In this document: positions 15,713 to 23,595 of the stretch, piece by piece
Numbering within the stretch: the stretch's first letter is position 1
How the letters are laid out: each line of letters begins with the position of its first letter
Assembly (NCBI GenBank): GCA_023248545.1
Contig: JAHFEF010000016.1
Location: forward strand, 1 to 39,692
Reading direction: 5' to 3'
Source of the DNA: Myxococcales bacterium
Lineage (GTDB): Bacteria; Myxococcota; UBA727; JABDBI01
Length of the DNA stretch: 39,692 nt
Position numbers and translations under genes: made by a program
The notes under the pieces: generated by a model
The model's input: only the letters and a program-made list of their open reading frames with translations
Told to the model about the DNA's origin: nothing
The model's database searches: none

Positions 15713-17426
15713 GTTCCATGTGCTCCGGCGCCGAAATCCCCAGCGTTGACAAAGCATTCGACAGTGTTTGCTTCAATGCCATCACCAACCCCAGTCTAGC
15801 CTGAGTCAGTTCTAAATCGTCAGAAATGATTCGCTCGGTGTGTCTATACTGCGTAAAATACGCATGAAACTCGGCAATTAAATCTTGGCAGTAAAATAAA
15901 ACTCGATGGGGCTCTAAGCTTTTCGCCGCACTCAAAATAATCTCTGGGTAGGCCGCCATTTTTTTGAGCATGTTGCGTTCTTCGGGCAATGTGAGCCGAC
16001 TCAAAATCTGGCTGTCCACGCCTTCAAACTGGGCTTTGGTCAAAATCGTCGCCATCCGGGCGTGACCGTATTGCAAATAAAATACTGGATTTTCACTGCT
16101 TTTCTTAAGCGCCAAATCCAAGTCAAAATCAAACTGCGTATTCGCCGAGCGCATCAAGAAAACCACCCGAACGACGTCCACGCCGACGTCTTCAATAAAC
16201 TCGCGTAATTCAATAATTTGCCCAGAACGCTTTGAAAAACGCATTTCTTGGCCATCTTTGAGCATGCGGACCATCTGAACCAGCAAGAAATCCAGCTTTT
16301 TATCGTCCAAGCCCAACGCGCGCATGCACGCACGCATCCGAGGCACGTGCCCGGAGTGATCCGCCCCAAAGACGTCGATCAATCTGTCAAAACCCCGTGC
16401 AAATTTTTCTTGGTGATAAGCAATGTCAGCGACCAAATAAACAGGCGTCCCATTTTTTCGCAGAATAATTCGATCTTCCTCATCTCCGAATTGGCTCGTT
16501 TTTAAAAAAGTTCCGCCTTCTTGTTGGTGCGCATATTGGGCTGATTTGCTCTCATCTCGACGGACTTTATTGATCGTCCCAATGGCCTGCTGGGCTTCGT
16601 AGAGCATGCCTCGGTCCAAATAATCCTGAATCACTTTTGAAATGGCATTTTTGTCATGCAGAGATTGCTCGGAATACCAAGTGTCAAACTCGATCCCGGC
16701 GCTTTGCAAAGTCTCTCGGACATCGCGTAGATTTTCGGCAATGCCGATCTCCATGCATCTGGGTAAATAGTCTTCGCGTGTCAGCCACTTGTCGCCATCC
16801 AGCGCTTTGAGTTTTTTGGCGATTTCAATAATATACTCACCGGGGTAAGCGTCTTTGGCCAATTCTATTTTTTGACCAAACAGCTCACAATACCGGGCAT
16901 AGACACTACGCCCCAGGGTTTGCACTTGATTGCCCGCGTCGTTTACATAAAACTCGCGAGTCACTTCATATCCCGCCGCTTTGAGCAAGCGCGAAACAGC
17001 GTCGCCTAAAAACGCCGGCCGCGCGTGCCCCAGGTGCAAGGGCCCCGTGGGATTCGCCGACACGAACTCCACCAAAACTTTTTGGTTATTTTTGGCGTGG
17101 CGGCCATAGTTGACGCCTTGCTTTAATATCTCTGGGATTACTTTTTGCAAACTGGCATTGGAAAGCTTGAGATTCATAAACCCAGGCCCGGCAATTTCTG
17201 CCGAAGCGATCACACTTTCGGGGTCTTTTAAGTTTTGCGTGATTTTGAGAGCAATCTCGCGTGGCGGCAAGCCCAAAGGCTTTGCGAGAATCATCGCGAT
17301 ATTACACGCATAATCGCCGTGATCTGGATTCTTGGGCAGTTCAACACTTACACTAGGCACGGTAATTTCTGGCCATAGACTTAAAACAGTGTCCGTCAAA
17401 ATTTGGTTTAATAATCGTTTAATCAT
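15705..17426 (-). CDS. argS: arginyl-tRNA synthetase
   Basis: This 573-residue class I synthetase charges tRNA-Arg. It has the Arg-tRNA-synthetase N-terminal additional domain, then NPTGPLHLGHARPAFLGD with the HIGH-type motif at 131-134. The KMSKS loop is degenerate (MRFSKRSGQIIELREF), as in many ArgRS. The C-terminal DALR anticodon-binding domain is seen as ILQYGHA-like FYLQYGHARMATI and later helices. AGGA lies upstream of the ATG. The start is 2 bp after ribA and the 3' end overlaps the SPOR gene by 8 bp. Confidence 0.97.
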   Translation of the reverse strand: MIKRLLNQILTDTVLSLWPEITVPSVSVELPKNPDHGDYACNIAMILAKPLGLPPREIALKITQNLKDPESVIASAEIAGPGFMNLKLSNASLQKVIPEILKQGVNYGRHAKNNQKVLVEFVSANPTGPLHLGHARPAFLGDAVSRLLKAAGYEVTREFYVNDAGNQVQTLGRSVYARYCELFGQKIELAKDAYPGEYIIEIAKKLKALDGDKWLTREDYLPRCMEIGIAENLRDVRETLQSAGIEFDTWYSEQSLHDKNAISKVIQDYLDRGMLYEAQQAIGTINKVRRDESKSAQYAHQQEGGTFLKTSQFGDEEDRIILRKNGTPVYLVADIAYHQEKFARGFDRLIDVFGADHSGHVPRMRACMRALGLDDKKLDFLLVQMVRMLKDGQEMRFSKRSGQIIELREFIEDVGVDVVRVVFLMRSANTQFDFDLDLALKKSSENPVFYLQYGHARMATILTKAQFEGVDSQILSRLTLPEERNMLKKMAAYPEIILSAAKSLEPHRVLFYCQDLIAEFHAYFTQYRHTERIISDDLELTQARLGLVMALKQTLSNALSTLGISAPEHMEHD

Positions 17427-17428
17427 AC

Positions 17429-18049
17429 CTAAGTTCCTAAATGCCCCAGACGCTTTTGTTTGACCCGTACATAATGAGCCGCCTGCTCAGAAATCTCTGG
17501 CGTATCCAGCTTTTTGCGCGACACCCGAATACCCGCAGCCTCTAAAGCTTTAAGCTTCAACGGATTATTGGTCATGAGTTGCACCGATTGAACCCCGAGC
17601 AGCCTCAGCATCTGGACCGCTAGGCTATATTCTCGGGCATCCACTGGCAGTCCTAAAGCCTCGTTAGCGTCTACTGTGTCTAAGCCTTTTTCTTGCAGCG
17701 CATAGGCCTTGATTTTATTGCCTAAGCCAATGCCACGGCCTTCTTGACGCAAATACAACAAAACGCCCAGCTTGCTTTTTTGAATTGCATCCAATGCAGA
17801 ATCCAGCTGCTGCTTACAATCACACTTTTGCGACCCAAAAACTTCACTGGTGAGGCATTGTGAGTGCACACGGCACAAAACAGCTTCTTGGTCGGCAATA
17901 TCACCCTTGATTAATGCCACGTGTTCCAAGTTTTCTGGATCTTCAAAAACAATGCATCGAAAATCACCATGGCTGGTAGGTAAAAGTGTTTCAGCATAGA
18001 TTTCCAAACGCTTGACCACCCTATCTGCCGTGTTTATGTTAGACCGCAT
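17429..18049 (-). CDS. ribA: GTP cyclohydrolase II
   Basis: This 206-residue zinc enzyme opens the imidazole ring of GTP in the first committed step of riboflavin synthesis. The zinc ligands are the three Cys of SQCLTSEVFGSQKCDC, the GTP-binding loop is LRQEGRGIGLGNK, and the C-terminal half ends in TNNPLKLKALEAAGI. It is a single-domain RibA; ribB is separate at 6172. The ATG at 18049 fits a predicted transcription start within 1 nt; an ATG at 18055 overlaps the -10 box itself, and a GTG at 18019 is a further alternative. The start codon overlaps that of the divergent fmdB-type gene. Confidence 0.94.
   Translation of the reverse strand: MRSNINTADRVVKRLEIYAETLLPTSHGDFRCIVFEDPENLEHVALIKGDIADQEAVLCRVHSQCLTSEVFGSQKCDCKQQLDSALDAIQKSKLGVLLYLRQEGRGIGLGNKIKAYALQEKGLDTVDANEALGLPVDAREYSLAVQMLRLLGVQSVQLMTNNPLKLKALEAAGIRVSRKKLDTPEISEQAAHYVRVKQKRLGHLGT
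18012..18040 (+). promoter_or_regulatory. fmdB promoter inside ribA, likely leaderless
   Basis: TTGACC (18012-18017), a 17-bp spacer and TATGTT (18035-18040) lie within the 5' coding part of ribA and point to the fmdB-type gene. The -10 ends 7 nt before the ATG at 18048. No Shine-Dalgarno is present. Confidence 0.55.
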
Positions 18050-18308
18050 GCCCATTTATGAATTCCGATGTAAATTTTGCCAACACCAAGAAGAAATCCT
18101 ACAAAAAGTCAGCGACCCTGCGCCAGACTCCTGTAGTGCTTGTGGCAGAAAACTGGGTTTAGAGAAAGTGGTTAGCCACACTTCTTTTCAATTGAGAGGC
18201 GGAGGCTGGTACAACGAGGGGTATGCATCGCCTAAACCCGCCTGTGACAAGCCGGGGTGTGGCACAGACAAATCGCCGTGCCAAACGCCCGCACCTAAGC
18301 CAGCGTAA
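18048..18308 (+). CDS. FmdB-family zinc-ribbon protein
   Basis: This 86-residue protein has the FmdB regulatory-domain zinc ribbon: [15 protein letters not shown] with Cys pair CKFC, then [10 protein letters not shown] with the second pair, followed by the [18 protein letters not shown] segment typical of the family. The tail is Cys/Pro/Lys-rich ([13 protein letters not shown]). The family's molecular role is poorly defined. The ATG at 18048 opens exactly with the conserved MPIYEF. The start codon overlaps the ribA start on the other strand, and the 3' end overlaps convergent fbaB by 14 bp. Confidence 0.88.
   Translation: MPIYEFRCKFCQHQEEILQKVSDPAPDSCSACGRKLGLEKVVSHTSFQLRGGGWYNEGYASPKPACDKPGCGTDKSPCQTPAPKPA
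18055..18083 (-). promoter_or_regulatory. ribA promoter inside fmdB, likely leaderless
   Basis: On the minus strand TTGGCA (18078-18083), a 17-bp spacer and CATAAA (18055-18060) lie inside the fmdB-type coding region. The predicted transcription start (about 18048) coincides with the ribA ATG at 18049. The promoter faces the fmdB promoter. Confidence 0.5.
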
Positions 18309-19332
18309 TATTTTTGTCCAAATAGACATCCTGGATGGCGTTCAAAATCTGAATACCTTCTTTGCGTGACTTTTGGAACGCTTTACGGCCTGAAATCAGC
18401 CCCATGCCACCGGCCCGTTTGTTAATCACGGCCGTCAATACCGCCTGAAGCAGATCGTCTTTGCCTGAAGGGCCACCTGAATTAATCAACCCTGCCCGGC
18501 CCATATAACAGTTCGCAACCTGATAGCGCGTCCTATCGATGGGATGATCCGTGCAAAGCTCGTCATAGACCAATTTAGAAGTCTTGCCAAAACCAATCAC
18601 GTTAAAGCCACCGTTGCAGTCTGGCAATTTTTGCTTGATAATATCGGCTTCAATCGTCACCCCCAAGTGATTTGCCTGGCCAGTGAGATCAGCAGCGCCT
18701 TCATAGTTCACGCCATCTTTTGTAAAAGCTGGATTACGCACGTAGCACCACAAGACGGTGAACATCCCTAATGCATGCGCTTCTGAAAACAGGGCACTAA
18801 TTTCTTGCAACTGCCTGCGGGACTCTGGCGATCCCCAATAGACCGTCGCCCCTACAGCCACACAACCCATTTCAAAAGCCCGCTTCGCGGTCGTAAACAG
18901 CGTTTGATCTGGATGCTGTGGATACGAGAACAACTCATTGTGATTTACTTTCGCAATCATCGGAATCTTGTGCGCATATTTGCGTGCCACAGAACCCAAA
19001 ACACCATAGGTTGTCGCGACCGCGTTGCAGCCACCCTCTATCGCGAGCTCCAAAATATTTTTGGGATCAAAATAATCTGGGTTAGGCGCAAAAGAAGCAG
19101 CAGCAGAATGCTCAATGCCTTGATCCACTGGCAGAATGCTCAAATAACCTGAACCTGCCAAATGGCCATGATGATAAACAGAAGCCAGATTGCGCAAAAC
19201 AGCAGGAGATCTATCCGACTGGCTCAACACTCGGTCGATGAAATCAGGACCGGGAGCATGCAATCGTTCTTTGGAAATACTGGTACAGCGATATTCGAGG
19301 AGTTCTTGGAGAGAAAAGTTCATGCGAATCAT
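18295..19332 (-). CDS. fbaB: class I fructose-bisphosphate aldolase, FbaB/DhnA type
   Basis: This 345-residue glycolytic and gluconeogenic enzyme cleaves fructose 1,6-bisphosphate through a Lys Schiff base. It matches E. coli FbaB closely from end to end by eye: [69 protein letters not shown] and [17 protein letters not shown]. The start is either ATG 19332 or ATG 19323. Both lie within a strong hairpin, so initiation may be structure-controlled. It follows rpsI by 34 bp on the same strand and overlaps fmdB by 14 bp at the 3' end. Confidence 0.95.
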   Translation of the reverse strand: MIRMNFSLQELLEYRCTSISKERLHAPGPDFIDRVLSQSDRSPAVLRNLASVYHHGHLAGSGYLSILPVDQGIEHSAAASFAPNPDYFDPKNILELAIEGGCNAVATTYGVLGSVARKYAHKIPMIAKVNHNELFSYPQHPDQTLFTTAKRAFEMGCVAVGATVYWGSPESRRQLQEISALFSEAHALGMFTVLWCYVRNPAFTKDGVNYEGAADLTGQANHLGVTIEADIIKQKLPDCNGGFNVIGFGKTSKLVYDELCTDHPIDRTRYQVANCYMGRAGLINSGGPSGKDDLLQAVLTAVINKRAGGMGLISGRKAFQKSRKEGIQILNAIQDVYLDKNITLA

Positions 19333-19353
19333 TTAACGCAGATCCGCATGAAC
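19318..19353 (-). terminator. hairpin between rpsI and fbaB containing the fbaB start codons
   Basis: Arms 19318-19330 and 19341-19353 form a 13-position stem with one mismatch and a 10-nt loop (outer nine pairs GTTCATGCG with CGCATGAAC). On the minus strand it begins 13 nt after the rpsI stop codon and is followed by TTTTCTC. It could terminate rplM-rpsI transcripts, attenuate read-through, or mask the fbaB start, since both candidate ATGs lie inside it. Confidence 0.5.
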
Positions 19354-19366
19354 AGGCAAGTGAGGT

Positions 19367-19762
19367 TTATCGTTTCGAGTATTGGTAACGCTTACGAGCA
19401 CCAGAACGACCGTATTTCTTACGTTCGACCATACGTGCATCACGGGTCAAAAAGCCGCCTTTTTTCAAAGCTGGTCTCAAGGCACCTTCGTCAATCTCAA
19501 TCAAAGCGCGTGAGATACCATGGCGCAAAGCACCGGCTTGACCGGAAAGTCCGCCACCCACCACCGTTGCAGTAACATCATAGCGATTCGAGTTTTCACT
19601 GGCCTCAAAGGGCTGTTTGATCATCATCTGCAGCACTTCACGACCAAAGTACGAGTCAATCGAACGGCCATTCACCGTGATCACGCCTGAACCTGGGGTC
19701 AACCAAACTCGGGCAGCAGCGACTTTACGACGACCGGTTGCATAATATTGAATCTTGGACAT
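19367..19762 (-). CDS. rpsI: 30S ribosomal protein S9
   Basis: This 131-residue protein has the S9 pattern: [16 protein letters not shown] at the N terminus, [19 protein letters not shown] in the middle, and the basic tail [21 protein letters not shown], whose last residues reach the P-site tRNA. Length is normal. It follows rplM by 3 bp in the universal L13-S9 pair. Confidence 0.98.
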   Translation of the reverse strand: MSKIQYYATGRRKVAAARVWLTPGSGVITVNGRSIDSYFGREVLQMMIKQPFEASENSNRYDVTATVVGGGLSGQAGALRHGISRALIEIDEGALRPALKKGGFLTRDARMVERKKYGRSGARKRYQYSKR

Positions 19763-19765
19763 GGG

Positions 19766-20212
19766 TTAAGCCCCCTTCGTTTGCAAAAAAGTAAATGGTT
19801 TAGGTTGCTGGGCTGCATGAGGATGCTCTGCCCCTGCATACACTTTCAGCTTCAAAAGCATCTGGCGCCCCAAAGGTCCTTTGGGCAACATGCCTTTAAT
19901 GGCCGCATACATAATGCGCTCTGGATTGTCAGTTCTTTGTGTTGTAGGTGTCACAGAACGGGCGCCACCGGGAAAGCCAGTATAGTGCCAATATTTTTTG
20001 TCGGTTTCTTTTTTACCCGTAAACTTCGCTTTTCCGGCATTCAAAACCACCACGAAGTCACCCACATCCAGGTGCGGCGTAAAAGTAGGTTTGTGTTTGC
20101 CTCTTAGGACAGAAGCCACTCGGGTTGCCAAACGACCCACAACAGCGTCTGTTGCGTCGACCATGAACCATTCGCGGGTTATGGATTTTTCCGAAATATT
20201 CGGTGTTTTCAT
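19766..20212 (-). CDS. rplM: 50S ribosomal protein L13
   Basis: This 148-residue protein has the L13 pattern: EWFMVDATDAVVGRLATRVAS, GDFVVVLNAGKAKFTGKK, YWHYTGFPGGAR and GMLPKGPLGRQMLLKLKVYAG. The ATG at 20212 is chosen because MKT- then matches the family N terminus. An ATG at 20236 would add eight residues. A TAGAAT -10-like hexamer lies 11 nt before the ATG. It leads the rplM-rpsI operon. The 166-bp gap upstream contains a hairpin that could be a leader element. Confidence 0.97.
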   Translation of the reverse strand: MKTPNISEKSITREWFMVDATDAVVGRLATRVASVLRGKHKPTFTPHLDVGDFVVVLNAGKAKFTGKKETDKKYWHYTGFPGGARSVTPTTQRTDNPERIMYAAIKGMLPKGPLGRQMLLKLKVYAGAEHPHAAQQPKPFTFLQTKGA

Positions 20213-20256
20213 TCTTTCATCCCATTCTAACGCCATCGTGGCGCGCTACGGAGAAG

Positions 20257-20279
20257 CTGATGGAAACGAGTCCCATCAG
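20257..20279 (-). promoter_or_regulatory. hairpin in the rplM 5' region
   Basis: CTGATGG (20257-20263) and CCATCAG (20273-20279) form a perfect 7-bp stem with a 9-nt loop, about 45-67 nt upstream of the rplM ATG. A perfect TTGACA (minus strand, 20327-20332) lies further upstream, though without a good -10. It may be an autoregulatory leader, but this is only suggested by position. Confidence 0.3.
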
Positions 20280-20335
20280 GTTCCTCAAGTTTTTGATTGG
20301 GTGAAAGTGCCTGCTTGCGCGTAATTTGTCAAGCA

Positions 20336-20361
20336 CCTGCCTATGCTAAAGCTTCGGCAGG
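20336..20361 (-). terminator. hairpin after the outer-membrane protein gene
   Basis: CCTGCC (20336-20341) and GGCAGG (20356-20361) form a 6-bp G+C-rich stem with a 14-nt loop, 17 nt after the stop of the outer-membrane protein gene. No T run follows. It is a weak terminator candidate. Confidence 0.3.
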
Positions 20362-20378
20362 CAAGGGCTACCCTCAGA

Positions 20379-21209
20379 TCAGAAATCCCAGTACATGCCG
20401 GTCGTCACATCCAAACCCCAGCTGTATTGGTTGCTGAAGTTCGCCATACGTGGCGTCGCTTGGATCACGATATCGCCCACGCCGGTGTGAATGGCCGTAC
20501 CAACGCCCACCTGGAAGCCCACAGCGCTCTTCCAGATGCCTGTGTCAGGTGAAGTTGGAGCATTAGCCGGTGAGTTGGTGACATTGCTTGTTTGACCTAA
20601 TTCAATGGCTGGGAACAAATAGACCACTGCAGCATCTTTGAAATCCACGCCCAAAACCAGACCCGCTACGACAGGAATGAAGCTGTTTGCAGAAGTTTTG
20701 CTTGTAAACGGAGCATAAGTGGCATCTGTAGAAACACCAGGAATACTATCTGTGTAGTTATACCCAACTTGAGCTTGGAGTCCGCCGTAGAACATGTCAC
20801 TGAACATGGCCAAGTAACGAACCATCACATCGGCACCGAACATCATGCCATATTGGTTCCATCCAGCCGGAAGAGCAGGATTTGGCGTAATAAACATGCT
20901 GTAGGGCGATTGAATACCACCGTGAACGCCAAAACCAACATCCAGGCCCATGCCAATATTATAAATCAAAGCCAGGCTCAGTTGAATATTCATCAACCCA
21001 ACTTGACCACCGGTTGCCAGATAGCCAGCTTGGCCGCCGCTGAATACCATAGCGCTATCCAGATTCACTAGAAAGCGCAATGGGTTGCTCTCTTTCATCG
21101 TTGTCGGCGTAAATTTGGTTGGGGTAGATGTAACAACTCCTGCCATAGCTGGCATCGAGACAATGCTCAATGCCAAAGCAAGCATCAATTTTTGAGTAAT
21201 TCTTTTCAC
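20379..21209 (-). CDS. outer-membrane beta-barrel protein
   Basis: The GTG at 21209 gives a 276-residue protein with a classic signal peptide (KRITQKLMLALALSIVSMPAMA, cleavage before GVV). The start is decided by a perfect AAGGAG at 21219-21224, 9 nt upstream; an ATG at 21242 would place this site inside the gene. The mature chain has alternating polar and hydrophobic strands with many Gly, Tyr and Phe. It ends in MYWDF, the C-terminal aromatic signature recognised by the BAM machinery. The specific function (porin-like or adhesin) is unknown. It follows ubiB on the same strand. Confidence 0.8.
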   Translation of the reverse strand: MKRITQKLMLALALSIVSMPAMAGVVTSTPTKFTPTTMKESNPLRFLVNLDSAMVFSGGQAGYLATGGQVGLMNIQLSLALIYNIGMGLDVGFGVHGGIQSPYSMFITPNPALPAGWNQYGMMFGADVMVRYLAMFSDMFYGGLQAQVGYNYTDSIPGVSTDATYAPFTSKTSANSFIPVVAGLVLGVDFKDAAVVYLFPAIELGQTSNVTNSPANAPTSPDTGIWKSAVGFQVGVGTAIHTGVGDIVIQATPRMANFSNQYSWGLDVTTGMYWDF

Positions 21210-21282
21210 AAATTTTTTCTCCTTCGGCATCAAACATGCCATCTACCTATTGTTAACTCAGCCGGAGAAACAGATGCAAGCT

Positions 21283-22863
21283 TCAAGCCCGCTTTTTTTT
21301 ACCTAAGAACCTAAGAGATATCTTCGGAAGTTTGCCGCCTGCAAAAATCCAGCCAGCCGCAGACAAACTAATGCACACAGTGAAAGCCCACAAAACAAAC
21401 GAAAATCGCGGATATTTTTCAAACACATAAAAGCCACCCAGAACCATGGCCATGCTCGAAAAGCCTGTTATGAGCGAGAGCGCCAAAACTCTCAAGGCCC
21501 GCTCAATACGCACCAAGTCTTCAGAGGCCACGCGAATTTGCACCTCGCCACGCTCCAAATCACTCAAAGTTTGATTCACTTGGGCCGGCAAGTCTTGGCT
21601 GAGCATCGCGAGTTGCAGCGCCGCTTTCAGGCCTGTGCCTTTAAAATTGCGCGGGTCTATGCGATCAAAAAACAGCTGCTTCGCATGCTCAGCCAGTCTG
21701 CTTGAGACGTTCAAGCCTGGGTGCAGCAGCCTCACGATGCCTTCCAGCGTCACGGTCATTTTGGTTAAGAGCGCAAACTCTTTGGGCAGCCTGATTTGAA
21801 ACTCAAACGCAGCTTGAAGCATGTCTGACAAAATCGACCCGGCTTCAATATTCGAAATAGAAAGCCCAGCATATTGGTCCAGCAATCGCCGAATCGCTTC
21901 TTTGAAGCGCTGCATGTTCACACGCTGCGGCGGATTGCCCAAATAAATCAGTTGTCTTGCGAGCGTATCTGGATCCCTCAGAGACAACGCCATGAGAATC
22001 GCCAGAAGTCTATCTTGGTGATCACGCGCGAGTCTACCCATCGCCCCAAAGTCTATAAATGCGATTTGGCTGTCAGGTGTCACCAAAATATTGCCCGGAT
22101 GCGGATCAGCATGAAAGAGTCCGTCCGAAAACACCTGTAAGAATTCTAGCTCTAGAATATTTTCTAAGAGCTTAGTGCCTTGTTTCGAATCATGCTTAAA
22201 ATCAGCGATCGATCGACCGTCAATATGCTCCATGACCAAAATTTCAGACGTACAAAGCTCTGGGTAAAGCTTTGGGACCTTGACCAATGGCCTGTCTTTA
22301 TTCAACTCAGCGAATGCTTGTAAATTCTTGGCTTCGTTTTTGAAATCTAACTCTTCGGCCAGACTACGACTAAACTCGGCAGCTAAGTCACGCGCCTGAA
22401 AATCAGAAGCCTCTTGAACCAGCCACTCGAGCACTTGCATGATCATCAGCATCAAAGCCGTATCTTCGCGCACTTGTTCACGAATCCCAGGGCGCAAGAT
22501 TTTAATCACCACTGGCTCACCCGTGTGCAAGATGGCTCGATGCACTTGGGCTACCGATGCGCTGGCCAATGGCTTTGGATCTATCTCACGAAATAATTTC
22601 GAATCTATTTGGGCGCTGTGAAAATCAAACACGGGCGCTCTGCTCTGCAATTTGCTCAACGCTTGAATAAAATCCGGCGGCAACAAATCAGACCGTGCCG
22701 ATAACAACTGGCCAATCTTAATAAAAGTCGATCCAAGATCTTCTAGTAATTCACAAAACCGCTCAGCGGCAGGCTTTCGATTATTTTTGGATTCAAATTG
22801 GGAAGCAAAACCGTGCTTGGCCAAAATAGTGGCAATTTGAGATAGGCGGGTCAATTGAGACAT
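21283..22863 (-). CDS. ubiB: UbiB/ABC1-family atypical kinase
   Basis: This 526-residue protein belongs to the ABC1/COQ8 family, ATPases that support ubiquinone synthesis at the membrane. Visible motifs are FIKIGQLLSARSDLLP (KxGQ), the Ala-rich loop ASASVAQVHRA, VVIKILRPGI with the Lys, FHADPHPGNIL (catalytic loop) and AFIDFGAMG (DFG). Two C-terminal membrane helices follow (about residues 468-488 and 495-513). It is not next to other ubi genes. No Shine-Dalgarno is visible; a -35/-10 pair sits directly before the ATG, interleaved with the divergent vapB promoter. Confidence 0.93.
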   Translation of the reverse strand: MSQLTRLSQIATILAKHGFASQFESKNNRKPAAERFCELLEDLGSTFIKIGQLLSARSDLLPPDFIQALSKLQSRAPVFDFHSAQIDSKLFREIDPKPLASASVAQVHRAILHTGEPVVIKILRPGIREQVREDTALMLMIMQVLEWLVQEASDFQARDLAAEFSRSLAEELDFKNEAKNLQAFAELNKDRPLVKVPKLYPELCTSEILVMEHIDGRSIADFKHDSKQGTKLLENILELEFLQVFSDGLFHADPHPGNILVTPDSQIAFIDFGAMGRLARDHQDRLLAILMALSLRDPDTLARQLIYLGNPPQRVNMQRFKEAIRRLLDQYAGLSISNIEAGSILSDMLQAAFEFQIRLPKEFALLTKMTVTLEGIVRLLHPGLNVSSRLAEHAKQLFFDRIDPRNFKGTGLKAALQLAMLSQDLPAQVNQTLSDLERGEVQIRVASEDLVRIERALRVLALSLITGFSSMAMVLGGFYVFEKYPRFSFVLWAFTVCISLSAAGWIFAGGKLPKISLRFLGKKKRA

Positions 22864-22870
22864 GTGAGCT

Positions 22871-22899
22871 GATATGCCAGACTTGCATCAAAACATCAA
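22871..22899 (-). promoter_or_regulatory. ubiB promoter, likely leaderless
   Basis: On the minus strand TTGATG (22894-22899), a 17-bp spacer and a weak CATATC (22871-22876) end 7 nt before the ubiB ATG. The -35 overlaps the left arm of the vapB operator. Confidence 0.35.
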
Positions 22900-22911
22900 C
22901 TATGTTATGAT
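22883..22911 (+). promoter_or_regulatory. vapB promoter, likely leaderless
   Basis: TTGCAT (22883-22888), a 17-bp spacer and TATGAT (22906-22911) end 7 nt before the vapB ATG at 22919. There is no Shine-Dalgarno. Confidence 0.6.
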
Positions 22912-22918
22912 TTGATGT
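22893..22918. promoter_or_regulatory. vapBC operator (inverted repeat)
   Basis: ACATCAA (22893-22899) and TTGATGT (22912-22918) form a 7-bp inverted repeat with a 12-bp spacer, flanking the vapB -10 and abutting its ATG. This is the usual position for toxin-antitoxin autorepression. The left arm also covers the ubiB -35 hexamer. Confidence 0.55.
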
Positions 22919-23170
22919 ATGAGAACCACTCTGACCTTAGAGGATGATGTGACTGTGATGCTGAAAAAAGTGCAGCATGAGCTTCATCTGCCATTTAAAA
23001 AACTGATCAATGATTCTATACGTGAAGGTTTGTCACGCTTCACTGCGCATAAGTCTAAGCCCCGCAAACGATTCGAAACCCAAAGCGTTTCCGTGGGTGA
23101 ATGCTTTGTACATAACCTAGACAATATCTCAGAAGTATTGGCCATCACTGAAGGTGAATCCTACAAATGA
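22919..23170 (+). CDS. vapB: VapB-like antitoxin
   Basis: This 83-residue protein opens with RTTLTLEDDVTVMLKKVQHE, a ribbon-helix-helix start typical of VapB antitoxins, followed by FKKLINDSIREGL. The C-terminal half is variable and would bind the toxin. The stop overlaps the toxin start by 4 bp (ATGA). An inverted repeat and promoter lie immediately upstream. It is unrelated in sequence to the antitoxin at 5162-5419. Confidence 0.88.
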   Translation: MRTTLTLEDDVTVMLKKVQHELHLPFKKLINDSIREGLSRFTAHKSKPRKRFETQSVSVGECFVHNLDNISEVLAITEGESYK

Positions 23171-23595
23171 TACTCATCGATGCCAACCTTCTGATTTATG
23201 CTTTCGTTCAAGAATCTACAGACTATGAAAAAGCTCACCAATGGCTGGATCAACAACTCAATGAATTGCCAAGAGTGGGCTTACCTTGGCCATCGCTGCT
23301 GGCTTTTCTACGAATCACGACGAATCCTCGCGTCTATAAAAAGCCCATCCCCACAGCGCTGGCAATGAAACAAGTGCTCAGCTGGCTTGAACTTGAGAAT
23401 GTCTGGATTCCAACTCCAACTGCTCAACATGCCCAGATCTTATCCAGTCTATTAGAAGTCTGCCCGAATCAGCCCAGTATGGTTCCAGACGCGCATTTGG
23501 CAGCCCTCAGCATCGAACATGGTCTTAAGCTTTGCAGCGCTGATAGGGGCTTTGCACGATTTCCTAAACTTTCATGGATAAATCCGCTCGGGTAA
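23167..23595 (+). CDS. vapC: VapC-like PIN-domain ribonuclease toxin
   Basis: This 142-residue PIN protein matches the subfamily first described in Mycobacterium tuberculosis: ILIDANLLIYAF, GLPWPSLLAFLRITTNPRVY, VPDAHLAALSIEHG and ADRGFARFP with a C-terminal WINPLG. Acidic residues are D5, D108 and D126; the second usual acidic position, in the PWPSLLAF helix, has no Asp or Glu. Activity against a specific RNA is expected for the family, but the target is unknown. The 3' end overlaps the convergent hydrolase by 32 bp. Confidence 0.9.
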   Translation: MILIDANLLIYAFVQESTDYEKAHQWLDQQLNELPRVGLPWPSLLAFLRITTNPRVYKKPIPTALAMKQVLSWLELENVWIPTPTAQHAQILSSLLEVCPNQPSMVPDAHLAALSIEHGLKLCSADRGFARFPKLSWINPLG

